Shown: piece by piece, positions 1 through 10,327 of the stretch
Layout of the letters: each line of letters begins with the position of its first letter
Numbering within the stretch: position 1 is the stretch's first letter
Assembly: GCA_030549175.1 (NCBI GenBank)
Contig: JAUKUA010000013.1
Location: forward strand, 1-24,315
Length of the DNA: 24,315 nt
Source of the DNA: Lasiosphaeris hirsuta
Taxonomy: Eukaryota; Ascomycota; Sordariomycetes; Sordariales; Lasiosphaeriaceae
Direction of reading: 5' to 3'
Position numbers and translations under genes: made by a program
Notes under the pieces: model-generated
What the model was told of the DNA's origin: nothing
Databases searched by the model: none
What the model saw: only the letters and a program-made list of their open reading frames with translations

Positions 1-2907
1 TCTCACACGTCTACTTCGATCTGCAACCTTACAGCTGCACCTTTTACGGGTGCGCCCAAGCCTACAAGATGTACGGCACAAAGGAATAATGGGTTCGACA
101 CGAGCAGGACCACCACCGAACCCCAATGACCATCTGGCAGCAGCAGGAATGCCCCTTGTGTGGATGCCCGTACGGGGAGACAACGGCCGCAGACTGGAAG
201 GACCACATAGCCCACCACCTCGAACAATTCGCACTTCTGGTCATCCGAGTGGGGGAACAGGAGGTCTCGGCAGACCAGGAGCCCGATGGTCAGGACGCAT
301 CGAGCATTTCCTACGGTACGGCGAAAAGCGATAGCAGTCTTCTCAGCAGCGACGACGACGACGGCGACGACGGCGTGGCTAGCCTTGACTACTATAGCAG
401 TGGGAAACGCCACCATGGCCGATCATCTGAGCATTTGTGGGAAGCCAAGATCACAAAATATTTAGCCCTGCAGCTTGAGGATCGCTCCGAGCCGGCCTGG
501 CTCGACGTCCCGAAATGCAGCCCAGGGTTTGTAGGTCGCCAGGGTGATTTGCGACGGCTGAGAGAGTGCCTCGCCCAGCCCGGACACATCTGCGTCGTCG
601 GCGGCCGCGAGGGGTGGGCAAGACGGCCACGGTGGTTGAACACGTCAGACGCTCCGAGCCAGCCAGCGCCGTCATCTGGCTCGGGGCCGGGAGCACGTCA
701 GACAGTCTCATCGACAGGTACAATTCCATCGGGAGGCGCCTCTTTGGACTTGGGCAGCCCGAAGACGGCAGACCGGGGGACGCCCTCGGCCTCATGCTGG
801 CAGTCAGAGGAAAGCTGGAGTGCTGGGACAAGCGGTGGATTCTGATTTTCGACAACGTCGACGCTTGGCAAGACATATCCCGGTACGTCCCCCGCGGGCT
901 ACCTCGGATGGCCGGGTCCATCCTGATCACCACACGGCGGCCGCCGCTCATCCGGGAGACTCGAGCACTGCAGCGCGTCTTGTACCGCATACAGCTGGAG
1001 CCCATGACGCCGGAAGAAGGAGGCCGGCTCCTTCTCCGCTCCGCCGGCTCCATCGGCCCGGGCGTGGCACCGCATGATTCCTGTCACGCCGACGCCAAGG
1101 TAGCCATCCAGCTAGCCGAGCTCGTAGGGAGACTGCCACTGGCGCTGGTCATGATGGGTAGCTACGTGAAAGCACGCCAAGTCACCCTGGCCGGCTTCCT
1201 CGAGATGTGGGAGGAGAAATCCGAGCAGGCGAAGCGGCGTCGACGGGTTCCCGAAGCTACAAGTTCTTGTATCGGCCGGCTATGGGACATGAGCATCAGC
1301 GAACTCCGGTCCCGGCTAAAGACCTACTAGAGGTGATGGCCTTCCTCGACCCGGAAAGGATCCAAAGGGACTTGCTGGCGGATGCCGAGGCGGCCGCTAT
1401 CACGTGCAGGGGCATGATCGGCCTCCTGAGCCGGTGGGGGCTCATCGAGGTGAGCAGAGACGACGGTGGCGGCATCGAGGCATACCGGATGCACAGGCAG
1501 CTGCAACGCAACGTGGTGCTCGACGACGTGGTGCTCGACGTGGACGACGTGGTGCTCGACGTGGACGACGACGGGCTCCGATTCGGCCGTGCCATGAAGG
1601 GGGCCACGCTGTTGATCCGGAAGCGCTTCCCCGGATCGCCAGCCACCCAGGCCCCGGCGCCGCAGAACTGGCCGGCTTGCAAGGAATACATGCCGCATGT
1701 GATCCATCTGCGCCAGGCATATCAAGGCGCTCTGGAGAATGCGCCGTCGTTTGAGCGGACCAGAGAGCTAGCGGGCCTGTTCTACGACGCGGGATTTTAC
1801 GTGTGGGACAGCCAGGCATTCGCCGTGCAGGACGGGCTGGCCTTTCTCGACGCGGCAGAGAAGGTGCTGGACGACCTGGGACTGGACGGCGGCGGCGAGG
1901 CGGCGCGGCGAGCGGATATCCACTGCATTTCCGGGCTGCTACAAAACGCCGCGGGATGCCGACAGCGCCCTGACAGCCTCCAGAGGCTGGAGAAGGCTCT
2001 CGACATCCGCAAGCACGTCTACGAGACGCACGCGTACAACATGGTGCACGACGTGCTGCTTCGGAACGCCGCCGTGGATTACGCCATCTCGCTCCTCAAC
2101 CACTACCGTTTCGACGAGGCCGAAACCGTCCTGAACGGCTGTCTCGAACGTTACCGCATCTGGGGGGGCAGAGAGCGAAATCCCGTTTGAGTATTCCAAG
2201 TACTACTACAATATGGGCATTGTCCGCATGTGGCAACAAGAGATGGACGAGGCGATTCAGTTCCTGCGACGCTCGGCAGCGCTGGTCGAAGCGGCTTTTG
2301 GCAAGAGAGGCCAGTACTGGGACAACTTGTTTATGCTGGCGTGCTGCTTCCATCAATCCGGCGCGGCGCAAACGTCCCTCGACACGCACCTCGAGATCCT
2401 GCAGGCGAAGCTGGATCTTTTGGGGAAACACACCAAGAGCACCCTTCTCAGCATGTACGCTGTTGGCACCGTGTACGCCAGCCTCGGCGACACGCCGACC
2501 ACCATGTAAGTCTGTTCCACCACCCAGTGCGTGTGCTCCATTTTCTGACTTGTCTGGGCAGAAGTTTTTTGGAGCTGTGCATCGAGACTGCCACGGCGTC
2601 AAGCTGGGCCGGGGAAGCGCTCGGCCGAGCCCAGTATAGCCTTTCGCGCCTCTACAAACACCATGGCGTGGAGGAGGCGGATCACCTCGAGCGAGTCTCG
2701 AGGGCGACGCTCGAGAGATACGCCGACTATGTTTCTGACTGGGTTACTGGTGTCCAAGACCCGGCTATCCTATATGACGACCTGCAGCCAACGGACGAGG
2801 TCGCTTCACGGGATCGCGGCTGTTGGAGCTGTTATGGGCTCGCCGGCGTGGAGAGAGTGGGGAGAGAGGTTCTCGGACCTTGGGCGGCGCGGCTTTCGGA
2901 CACGTAG
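1..2907 (+). pseudogene. C2H2 / NB-ARC / TPR NLR-like gene, broken, 5' end outside window
   Basis: Fungal STAND/NLR protein, by family knowledge a signal-transducing ATPase in non-self recognition. The reading begins before base 1. Seen in order: a zinc-finger-type region (bases 6-240) with the family motif DLQPYSCTF and a CPLC...H..HH finger; a Walker A at 592-625 (GREGVGKT only if one G is added to GGGG); Walker B LIFDNVD near 840; SILITTRRP near 917; GRLPLAL near 1127; then TPR-like helices, including the family motif PFEYSKYYYNMG near 2190. A spliced intron fits 2506-2561 (GTAAGT donor, CTGAC branch, CAG acceptor) and restores frame to the stop at 2905-2907. Breaks: in-frame TAA at 87-89 (CAA to TAA, RIP-like), and single-base shifts near 605 (in the P-loop), near 1312 (CCC run) and at 2162-2168 (G7 run). 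The indels could be sequence errors; the stop is harder to dismiss. Confidence 0.8.
1512..1571 (+). repeat. 24-bp in-frame tandem expansion (VVLDVDD) inside the NLR
   Basis: The unit GACGTGGTGCTCGACGTGGAC plus GAC recurs, giving VVLDD, VVLDVDD, VVLDVDDDG at the point where relatives have a short acidic linker after the QRNV motif. The array stays in frame. Confidence 0.75.
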
Positions 2908-3524
<617 letters not shown>

Positions 3525-3540
3525 AAACCTTTAACCTTTG

Positions 3541-4023
3541 GGCCCTGATCCACAACTTGCACGGCTTGCAGGTTCAGTCACCAAAAAGTGGCTCACTTTT
3601 GCCAAGCCAGAATTTATCGATATAACTATGCCTGTTTTAGTACTAAAATTTGACCACAGCCACATCCATCGATTTTGTACCCCTGCTCTTCAAGTACCCC
3701 TAATGCAACGCGCAGATCGCACCAAATACGGTAATAGCAACCTGAAAATCAACGCTGCAAGCCGTGCAAACCTGCAAGCCAACTTTGGCTTGCGAGATCC
3801 AACACGGCTTGCAGGTTTTGGATTTTTAGGGCCCACCCACTATAGCTATAGCGGCCTATAGCGCATCACCTCGCTGAAGCCCGCTGTAATTATAGAGCCT
3901 CGCCTATGCGCACACAACCCTAACCCTCACCTTCAGCTTCGCATAGGCAACGGTACATCCAGACAGACCCACCTACCTGAATGTCACTTTTTTGCACTGA
4001 TCTGCAAGTTGTGGATCAGGGCC
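3541..4023. mobile_element. 483 bp non-coding element with perfect 21-bp terminal inverted repeats (MITE-like)
   Basis: The left end 3541-3561 (GGCCCTGATCCACAACTTGC plus A) is the exact reverse complement of 4003-4023. The 15-mer CACGGCTTGCAGGTT occurs at 3560-3574 and again at 3803-3817, with a reverse-orientation relative near 3757-3780, so there are subterminal repeats as in hAT-type and related MITEs. There is no coding capacity. No convincing target-site duplication is visible (flanks CCTTTG and TTGGCC), so the superfamily is unassigned. It lies just downstream of the APH pseudogene's 3' end. Confidence 0.7.
3774..3793. repeat. Perfect 9-bp-arm hairpin inside the MITE
   Basis: GCAAGCCAA, then a CT loop, then TTGGCTTGC. 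The arms contain the GGCTTGC core also found in the element's subterminal repeats. Confidence 0.75.
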
Positions 4024-4099
4024 TTGGCCTTTCATAGCTACCCGAACCACTGCCATTTTCACATTCTCTCCCAACCCCTTGATCCGCATATATATGAGC

Positions 4100-4806
4100 A
4101 TAGCCTTATGGTCGACTTATCGCATCTGCCCAATCCCCGACAGGTTTCCATCGTTTTAAAAAGAGAAAACGGCCGCCGGTGCGAAATAAAAACCTACCCA
4201 ACTGCACCATTGCCGAGGCGATGCTTTCGAGGGCGCGGGTTCGGCATGCGCGAACGGCTTCGCGGCTAATAACACCGTTCAGACGGTGTCCAAACCAAAT
4301 GGTGTACAGGGTTGTTCCAGAAGCGAACGACATGATGATATAAGGGCATCCGATCTCGTTTCTGAGGTCGGGGAGAAGTCCAAGACATCGGGCAGAGGGA
4401 TAGTAGCCTCGCACCTCAGGAGGCGCATTGTATCAGCCTCGGAGGCCAGGGCTAAAGTAGACAGCTCGTCCCATTTGTCCGCCGTGCCATTGATGTGGAT
4501 TTTCGCAACCCAGCGAAGGTCGACATCGAAAGTCGAGGGGAAAAGCACGTGGCAAGAGTCATACACAGGCTCACCGACCGGGGGGGGGCTTCGTTTTTAT
4601 GGCGGTATGGGTGCGCTGTAGAATAGCCGTTGCGACCAGTGACAGCTGCTCTCTGTTGATAGTCGAGAGAACTGCAGAGAGCAATTCTGAATTTTCGTCA
4701 TTGTCGGCAGAGTCGCGAAGACGGAGGCTGCTCGATATTTTGTTGTGCCATTTCTGGTCTGTAGGGCAGGGCGAGTGTGCGTTGGATGTCTCTGCCAAAC
4801 GCCGCT
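4100..4806 (-). pseudogene. APH-like (phosphotransferase enzyme family) gene, decayed
   Basis: Read right to left, the three minus frames together match the fungal aminoglycoside-phosphotransferase-like kinase fold. Visible pieces: KWHNKISSSLRLRDSADNDE (about 4760), VYDSCHVLFP and WVAKIHING (4470-4560), SEADTMRLLRCEATIPLPDV (about 4400-4450), NEIGCPYIIMSF (about 4330-4370) and IASAMVQLGRF (about 4200), then G-I-G-Q-M-R and VDHKAML near 4100-4135. The frame changes in the C9/G9 run at 4580-4588, at an A run near 4360, and near 4140, and there is an in-frame TAA at 4117-4119. No Met start is visible in the first piece, where a stop sits at 4805-4807. The catalytic HxD region is missing because the homology ends before it. 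Three shifts, one stop and truncation make this a genuine remnant rather than only miscalled bases. Confidence 0.75.
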
Positions 4807-5398
4807 ACGTGGGATCGTCTCGTCACCTATTCCGATACAAACTTTCACACATTAGCCAACTGGGTAGTTAAGTTTCTCGACATTTTCATCAGGCCGTTTC
4901 CAAGGTCTTCCTCGAGACCCCACCAGCAACTTGGTGACGAGGGAAGGCGCAAATTACTCGTCGATCAAGAGAAAATGTTGGGCCGCTACCAAATTCCTCA
5001 TTTCCATTCTAAAGCATCATCCTATCCGCAAACACGATTCGCAGTCAGAGCGAGCGCACGCCAAAATAAAACACGGCAGACAAGCCAAGCTAGTACCGCC
5101 ACAATGCCTCTCTGCTCAAAGTGGAGAAGGAGCATCTAGAAGACTGCTCTCTGCGCTGTAGAAGCCGCCAAGTGAAGAGACCAATGGCCAATGGTTGGCC
5201 CATCGTGGCGGGGTGCATCAAAACGGCACAAAACACGTGAGTGGCTGCATGAGGAGCTGAAACTCGAAAGGCCTCAGCATCTCGATTTTGCAATTTCATT
5301 CCTGCCCAAGCCTGGCACCCACCGCTGGTCGGGTGTTGACATTGAACCCGACGAAAGCGACACCCCCGGCGCTTTTCGCTCTTGGCGACACACGCGAG
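4807..5398. other. Intergenic stretch between APH remnant and NACHT gene
   Basis: No coding signal. The last 240 bases are the upstream region of the NACHT gene (CCAAT boxes at 5181 and 5188). The reading frame of that gene is open back to 5288 but has no ATG before 5399. Confidence 0.5.
5181..5192 (+). promoter_or_regulatory. Two CCAAT boxes upstream of the NACHT gene
   Basis: CCAAT at 5181-5185 and 5188-5192, about 210 bases before the ATG at 5399. This is a usual spacing for the Hap/CBF complex in filamentous fungi. No experimental support. Confidence 0.35.
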
Positions 5399-8300
5399 AT
5401 GAGCGCCGGGGAATGGAGCCGCAAGGTATTCCGGCTGCGCAGGCTGCCGGACCATGTGTGCACCCCCGCGGCAGTTGCGAGCCTCCTCAGCAGCGTTCTA
5501 GCGCTCCCCGACGGCCATGTCGTTGTCCACTCGGTCGCCCGTGCCGCCGAGATCTTCGAGGTGCCGTCCAGAACAGCCACTCTCCAGATGAAGAGCGTCC
5601 CGGCCTGTCTCCAGGGGGGCCTCGCCGACAACGAGTGGTCCCTTCCGCTCGCGGACCAAGGCTCGAACACGGCCGACGTGCTGGTCCTCGACATCCACTT
5701 TGAGGGCATCACGGTGCTGCACGACCCAGCCCCGGGCAAGCATCGCGCTGATTGCATCGCCATCTCGGGCTTGGCGAGTCACCCGTTCGGGTCCTGGCAG
5801 CCCCGCGGCAAGGACAAGTCGTTCATGTGGATTCGGGATGCCATCCCGCCGTCCCTCCCCGGCGTCCGGACCGTTGTCTACGGTTACGGCTCCAAGCTAC
5901 GGGATAGTGCGTCGTTTCAGTCCATCAACGACATCGCGCGAACCCTCATCTTGCATCTCAAAACCGGAGGCTGGAACCTTCCTTCCTCCAAGCCGATCGT
6001 CTTCCTCGCTCACAGCCTCGGCGGCATAGTGCTCAAGGAGGCCATAGTCCAGATGGCCGACCGCGACGAATCCGTCTCGGGCATTCTCGCCAACGTCCGG
6101 GGGGCCGTCATGTTCGGCGTCCCCAGCCTTGGCATGGAGCAGTCGCATCTCATCGCCATGGTTGAAGGCCAGGCGAACCAGTCGCTCGTGGAGGACCTAT
6201 CTCGATATGGCAGCAACTATGTACAGCAGCTTCATACGCAGTTCGAGGGACTGTCCTTTCTGAGAAAGGCACGGCTTCTCTGGGCGTACGAGACAGAACA
6301 GTCGCCAACCGTGGTCCAACGTCCAGATGGGTCGTGGGACAGGTCTGGCCCCCGGACGGTTCTGGTCAACCCTGCTTCCGCCACGTCCAATTACTACCTG
6401 AAAAAGAAGTCCATCACCATTCCTATCGACAAAGATCATTCCGGCATGGTCAAGTTCACCAGGGGTGACGTCCACCTTGGCATCATCACGGCCTCGATTG
6501 CCGAAATCTGTTCCACCACTCACCTCAACGACCAAGCCGGGTCAGCGGGGCTTGATGCAGCCATCCCGAGGGGTCATCAGGGCCCTCGGGTCGCGAACCA
6601 AGCGCGGAACGACAAAGATGAGATCGATTCTGCGGCAATGGAAGAGCTCGTCAGGGTCTCTTCCGCTGTCGAAGAGATGCATAGCAGTATCTTCTCCCCA
6701 GAACTTGACTTCCGCGTCGGCAGTATCGAAGACCCGTTCCAAAATACCTTCAATTGGGTTTTCGATCATCTCACGGTGCCATTCTCCAAGTGGCTCCAAG
6801 AAGGCTCCGGGCTCTTCTGGATCCACGGCAAGCCCGGTTCCGGCAAGTCAACGCTGATGAAACACATCTTCCAGAGCCCGCAAACCTGGCAGCTCCTGCA
6901 CAACTGGCAGGGCGACGCTCTGGAGATAGCCGCTGGCTTTTTCTTCCACTACCGCGGCTCAACCATCCAAAAGTCCTTCGAGGGCGTCCTCCGCAGTCTT
7001 GTTATTCAAATCCTGGCTCCTCTCTGGGGCTCGTTCCGCAAGAAGGTCGAGCCACGTGTGAGAAAATTTGAGTCGGCAAGGCAGTCTCTGTCGGCACTGC
7101 GACAAAAGCTCACGGGGCTCCAGGAGGATTTGGCAAGCATTACGAGGGGTTTAGCAAGCATTACGAAGCAGCTATCGAGGGTCGCTGATGATTTGTCTGA
7201 CGTCATAGATCGTCTGAGGGTGGCCTCCGAGGTTACAATGACGCCGCTTCAAGATCAAAAGGAAGCCCTCAGAGCCCAACAACATGACCTGCAGAGAAGA
7301 AAAGGGCAGCTCCAGGATCAAGAAGGTGATATCCACGACAAGACACACGATCTACTTCGAAAGGAGACAGATCTAAAGTACGCTTTGGCCAAGCTGGTGC
7401 GCGATGCCAACCAACACGTCGCCGCACCGGAGACAATGTTCCTCAAGCATGTCGCCACGGTGTTTCAGAGTGGCGACGACCGGCTGATACCCAAGCTTGA
7501 GAGAGTGCTGCGCCACGTATTAGATCAAAATACCATCAAGATGGATCTCGTCCTGTTCTTCGATGCCCTGGACGAGTTTGACGGCCACCCCGACATGATC
7601 AGTCGGTTCATGAAGAGTCTTTTATCAACCAACTCGACAAGCTCAGGAGCAAGAGTCAAGGTTTGCCTCTCGAGCCGGCCTTGGGAGTCCTTCAAGGTCC
7701 AGTTTTCGCCTTATCCGAGCTTTGCTTTACAAGACCACACCAAACGCGACGTCGAGGCATACGTCGTCGGGACATTAGCCGCGCCGTCGGTCTCCAATCA
7801 AGCCATCTTGAAGCTTGCCACGCACATCATTGAGAGAGCAAACGGTGTCTTTCTCTGGGTCAAGCTTGCGCTTAGGCTACTCCTCGAAACCGCTGCCAAA
7901 GCATCCGAGGGACTGGGATTATCAGATATTTTGGAACAAAAGCTCAGAGAACTCCCCGGCGACCTCTTTGAGTTCTACGAGCTTATCGTGGAGAGAATCG
8001 GTGAGCAGAATCGCCGACGCACATTTGCCCTCCTCGAGCTTCTTATCCGTGATGACAGCCCCTGGGCCGAGGCGGACACGATACGAGACGCCGTTCTGCT
8101 CTCGGAATGTACTACTGTCGACGATGCCGTCCAGACACTTGTTGAGATGAAGCATTCCATCACAGATGGAGAAGCTTGGAAATACGACAATGTCAGGAGC
8201 GACATTCACACCTGGAGCGGAGGCTTGGTGGAGATCCGACGGCAGGACGGCCGCCCGCGACTACAGCTCATGCACCAGACGGTGCTGGAGTTTGTCATGG

Positions 8301-9628
8301 GACTTTGGTTCAAGAAGATGGTCGTGGGAGACATGGCCGCCATCCTTCAGGAGAACGGCCACACCTTTCACCTCAAGTACCTGATTTCTGCGCGGATCTT
8401 GAAAGTTCGCCGGTTGATGGCACAACTTGAAGCCAGCGAAGATGAGAGAGGCGAGGAGAGGGCCAAAGAGAGGCGGGAGGTTCAGCGGCTGGCGCACCAT
8501 GCCGAACAGTCCGAATTGACGACGGGAAAGAGCCATTTCGAGTTTCTCTTGAACGCACCGCACGACAGATTACCCCTTTTCGAAGGCTACATAACCGGGC
8601 TGCCATGGAGCAAAGACTTTAACTTTGCGTCCTTCGCCGCCTCGTTCGGCCTCACGCTCTGCCTCCGGGACTGGATCGAGAGCGGCAACGACCGGCCAAT
8701 CAAGTTTTTCGATCTTGAGACGCCGGCGTTGCCGCTCCTTAGCTTGCTCATATTCTACCCCGTGGGCGGGGTGTTCCACGAGCGGTACCTGATCGCGGCC
8801 CGGCTGCTGCTCGAGAACGGCTTCAAGCTCGCAAAGGACCCGGACTTCTTTCCTATGATTCTTGCAAAACTATGGGTAGCTAGGCTATCGGGGTCAAACC
8901 AACCCCTCGACCTAAGCGGAAACCCTTCGAGGGACCTAAAATCTGGGGGCCCCTCACCTCCAAGCCTAAAATGGCGCGTACTAGAGACACCTTACATCCC
9001 CACGTCCACCCTACTTTTCCTAGGGAACCTCGCGCTCACCCACAACCAAGACCCCAACATCGCCCTACCTGTGTTCACCGAAGGCTCCAACCTACACGAA
9101 TGCCGGCCGCTACACATGGCCCCGCCCGCCCTAGCCCGGTCGCTAATCCAGCACGGCGCCGACGCGACGCTGCGGGACTCCAAGGGCCGCGCGCCCATCT
9201 CCTGGGCGTTGGAGTACCCGTTCGAGCTGCCCCAGAACATGCAGCTCGACTGCGCCCAGCGATACGAGATGTGCAGCATCCTGGTGCAGGCGGGGGGCGC
9301 CGTCGAGGACCTTCACATCTCGCACAAAGCCTTGGGCGATTCGATCGTCGAGTTTGAGGGGGCCGGCTATGACGTGGCCTTTCTTCGCGAGTTGACATTG
9401 CGCGCGGCCGACGATTTCCGCGCCCAGGTTGCGTCGCTGACTGAGGGGCTGGATGGTGGTGATATTGGAGGTGTCATGGGGCTCGATGAGCTTCGAGGGG
9501 TTGGCAACGCGGATACTACTGCAAACGGCAAGCAGAAGACGGAAGAGAAGCTTGGAGAGAGGAAGAAGAAGCGGAGGGGTAAACGGTGGTACGACAGAAT
9601 CAGGTTTTGGGTAAAGGAGCGAAGGTGA
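5399..9628 (+). CDS. Alpha/beta-hydrolase - NACHT NLR-like protein (1409 aa, intronless)
   Basis: Predicted cytosolic NLR-type receptor. Residues about 95-370 form a SesB/DUF676-like lipase fold: the family motif HPFGSW, the nucleophile elbow AHSLGG with Ser206, and a DHSGMVKF block with candidate catalytic His347. A NACHT domain follows with Walker A GKPGSGKST (477-485) and Walker B LFFDALDEFDG (about 719-729). Between these, residues about 560-672 form a long heptad-rich, Gln/Lys/Leu-rich coiled coil, unusual inside a NACHT. Residues about 870-1180 are helical linker. One clear ankyrin-type repeat lies at about 1235-1275 (CRPLHMA...LIQHGADATLRD). The C-terminus is a polybasic tail (KKKRRGKRW). 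The start is the first ATG of the open frame; codons before it are not preceded by a Met. Family knowledge links hydrolase-NACHT proteins to allorecognition and innate immunity. The Ser/His motifs and P-loop look intact, so it may be functional. A short unusual stretch at about 1160-1220 could hide an intron but stays open. Confidence 0.9.
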   Translation: MSAGEWSRKVFRLRRLPDHVCTPAAVASLLSSVLALPDGHVVVHSVARAAEIFEVPSRTATLQMKSVPACLQGGLADNEWSLPLADQGSNTADVLVLDIHFEGITVLHDPAPGKHRADCIAISGLASHPFGSWQPRGKDKSFMWIRDAIPPSLPGVRTVVYGYGSKLRDSASFQSINDIARTLILHLKTGGWNLPSSKPIVFLAHSLGGIVLKEAIVQMADRDESVSGILANVRGAVMFGVPSLGMEQSHLIAMVEGQANQSLVEDLSRYGSNYVQQLHTQFEGLSFLRKARLLWAYETEQSPTVVQRPDGSWDRSGPRTVLVNPASATSNYYLKKKSITIPIDKDHSGMVKFTRGDVHLGIITASIAEICSTTHLNDQAGSAGLDAAIPRGHQGPRVANQARNDKDEIDSAAMEELVRVSSAVEEMHSSIFSPELDFRVGSIEDPFQNTFNWVFDHLTVPFSKWLQEGSGLFWIHGKPGSGKSTLMKHIFQSPQTWQLLHNWQGDALEIAAGFFFHYRGSTIQKSFEGVLRSLVIQILAPLWGSFRKKVEPRVRKFESARQSLSALRQKLTGLQEDLASITRGLASITKQLSRVADDLSDVIDRLRVASEVTMTPLQDQKEALRAQQHDLQRRKGQLQDQEGDIHDKTHDLLRKETDLKYALAKLVRDANQHVAAPETMFLKHVATVFQSGDDRLIPKLERVLRHVLDQNTIKMDLVLFFDALDEFDGHPDMISRFMKSLLSTNSTSSGARVKVCLSSRPWESFKVQFSPYPSFALQDHTKRDVEAYVVGTLAAPSVSNQAILKLATHIIERANGVFLWVKLALRLLLETAAKASEGLGLSDILEQKLRELPGDLFEFYELIVERIGEQNRRRTFALLELLIRDDSPWAEADTIRDAVLLSECTTVDDAVQTLVEMKHSITDGEAWKYDNVRSDIHTWSGGLVEIRRQDGRPRLQLMHQTVLEFVMGLWFKKMVVGDMAAILQENGHTFHLKYLISARILKVRRLMAQLEASEDERGEERAKERREVQRLAHHAEQSELTTGKSHFEFLLNAPHDRLPLFEGYITGLPWSKDFNFASFAASFGLTLCLRDWIESGNDRPIKFFDLETPALPLLSLLIFYPVGGVFHERYLIAARLLLENGFKLAKDPDFFPMILAKLWVARLSGSNQPLDLSGNPSRDLKSGGPSPPSLKWRVLETPYIPTSTLLFLGNLALTHNQDPNIALPVFTEGSNLHECRPLHMAPPALARSLIQHGADATLRDSKGRAPISWALEYPFELPQNMQLDCAQRYEMCSILVQAGGAVEDLHISHKALGDSIVEFEGAGYDVAFLRELTLRAADDFRAQVASLTEGLDGGDIGGVMGLDELRGVGNADTTANGKQKTEEKLGERKKKRRGKRWYDRIRFWVKERR
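7130..7171 (+). repeat. 21-bp tandem duplication within the coiled coil (LASITRG/LASITKQ)
   Basis: Two adjacent 21-base units (7130-7150 and 7151-7171) share GCAAGCATTACGA and encode seven residues each, i.e. one heptad added in frame. This points to growth of the coiled coil by heptad duplication. Confidence 0.7.
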
Positions 9629-10327
9629 TAGTAATCACTGATAGGATTAGTTTGTGTTTTGGATGTTGCGTGTTGGGGTTTTGTCTAATTTTTCAAGTTC
9701 TATACCCGTCCGATGTTATTGGATATCTGTTTGTTTGATCATCTTTGCGTTTTCGACAACTCCTGCTAACCTAGGTAGCTAGGTACTCAAACCATTCCTC
9801 CAATAGCGGCAGTTGTGCGGTTACTGCTCCTTCACAGAGAGTACACAAACTCCTTTGCTCTGTATGGTGGCCGTTGAGAGCCTAGGATATCGATGGGCTG
9901 CCAACTATCATCAGCTACGCCGGAACCCGGCCGTCTGTGTCAACCGCCAGAGATGATCGGACACCCCGAGTCTCGAGGTTGCGCATGCCCCATCGTAGAT
10001 GTCGAGCTTAAACCAAAATAAATCGTACTAAAATAGCCCAAAGTCTGAACCAACGCCACAAAACAAACACGGAGCTCGTCCAAACCATACGTCATCAAGT
10101 ACTACTTTGTTGGGTCACAGTTTTTCTCAAAGGCAAAATGTACCACCATAATGCCTCTTGTACTACTCACCATTCTTCTCATTCTCCCTGTATTGTCATG
10201 TCTTGAGTTTCACGATAAGCTTCCTGTTATTTTCAAACGTATGGTATCTATCCTCATTCAAATCCAAGATAATATATACCCAGTTCTTCCGTCCAAGGTT
10301 TTTCAGCCCACTCTCATCTTAATTATA
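9629..10327. other. Gene-free 3' flank of the NACHT gene
   Basis: AT-richer sequence with no coding signal. Small open frames such as that at 10151-10594 run across the MITE border at 10328 and have no family resemblance. Confidence 0.5.

Noticed and set aside
3917..3928. AACCCTAACCCT, telomere-like
   Set aside because: Only two units inside a MITE; too short to be an interstitial telomere signal.
5288..5398. Longer start for the NACHT protein
   Set aside because: The open frame reaches 5288 but its first codon is TTG; the first ATG is at 5399.
8870..9025. Possible intron in the NACHT gene
   Set aside because: GTAGCT and a later TAG could act as splice sites, but the frame is open throughout and no conserved motif demands splicing.
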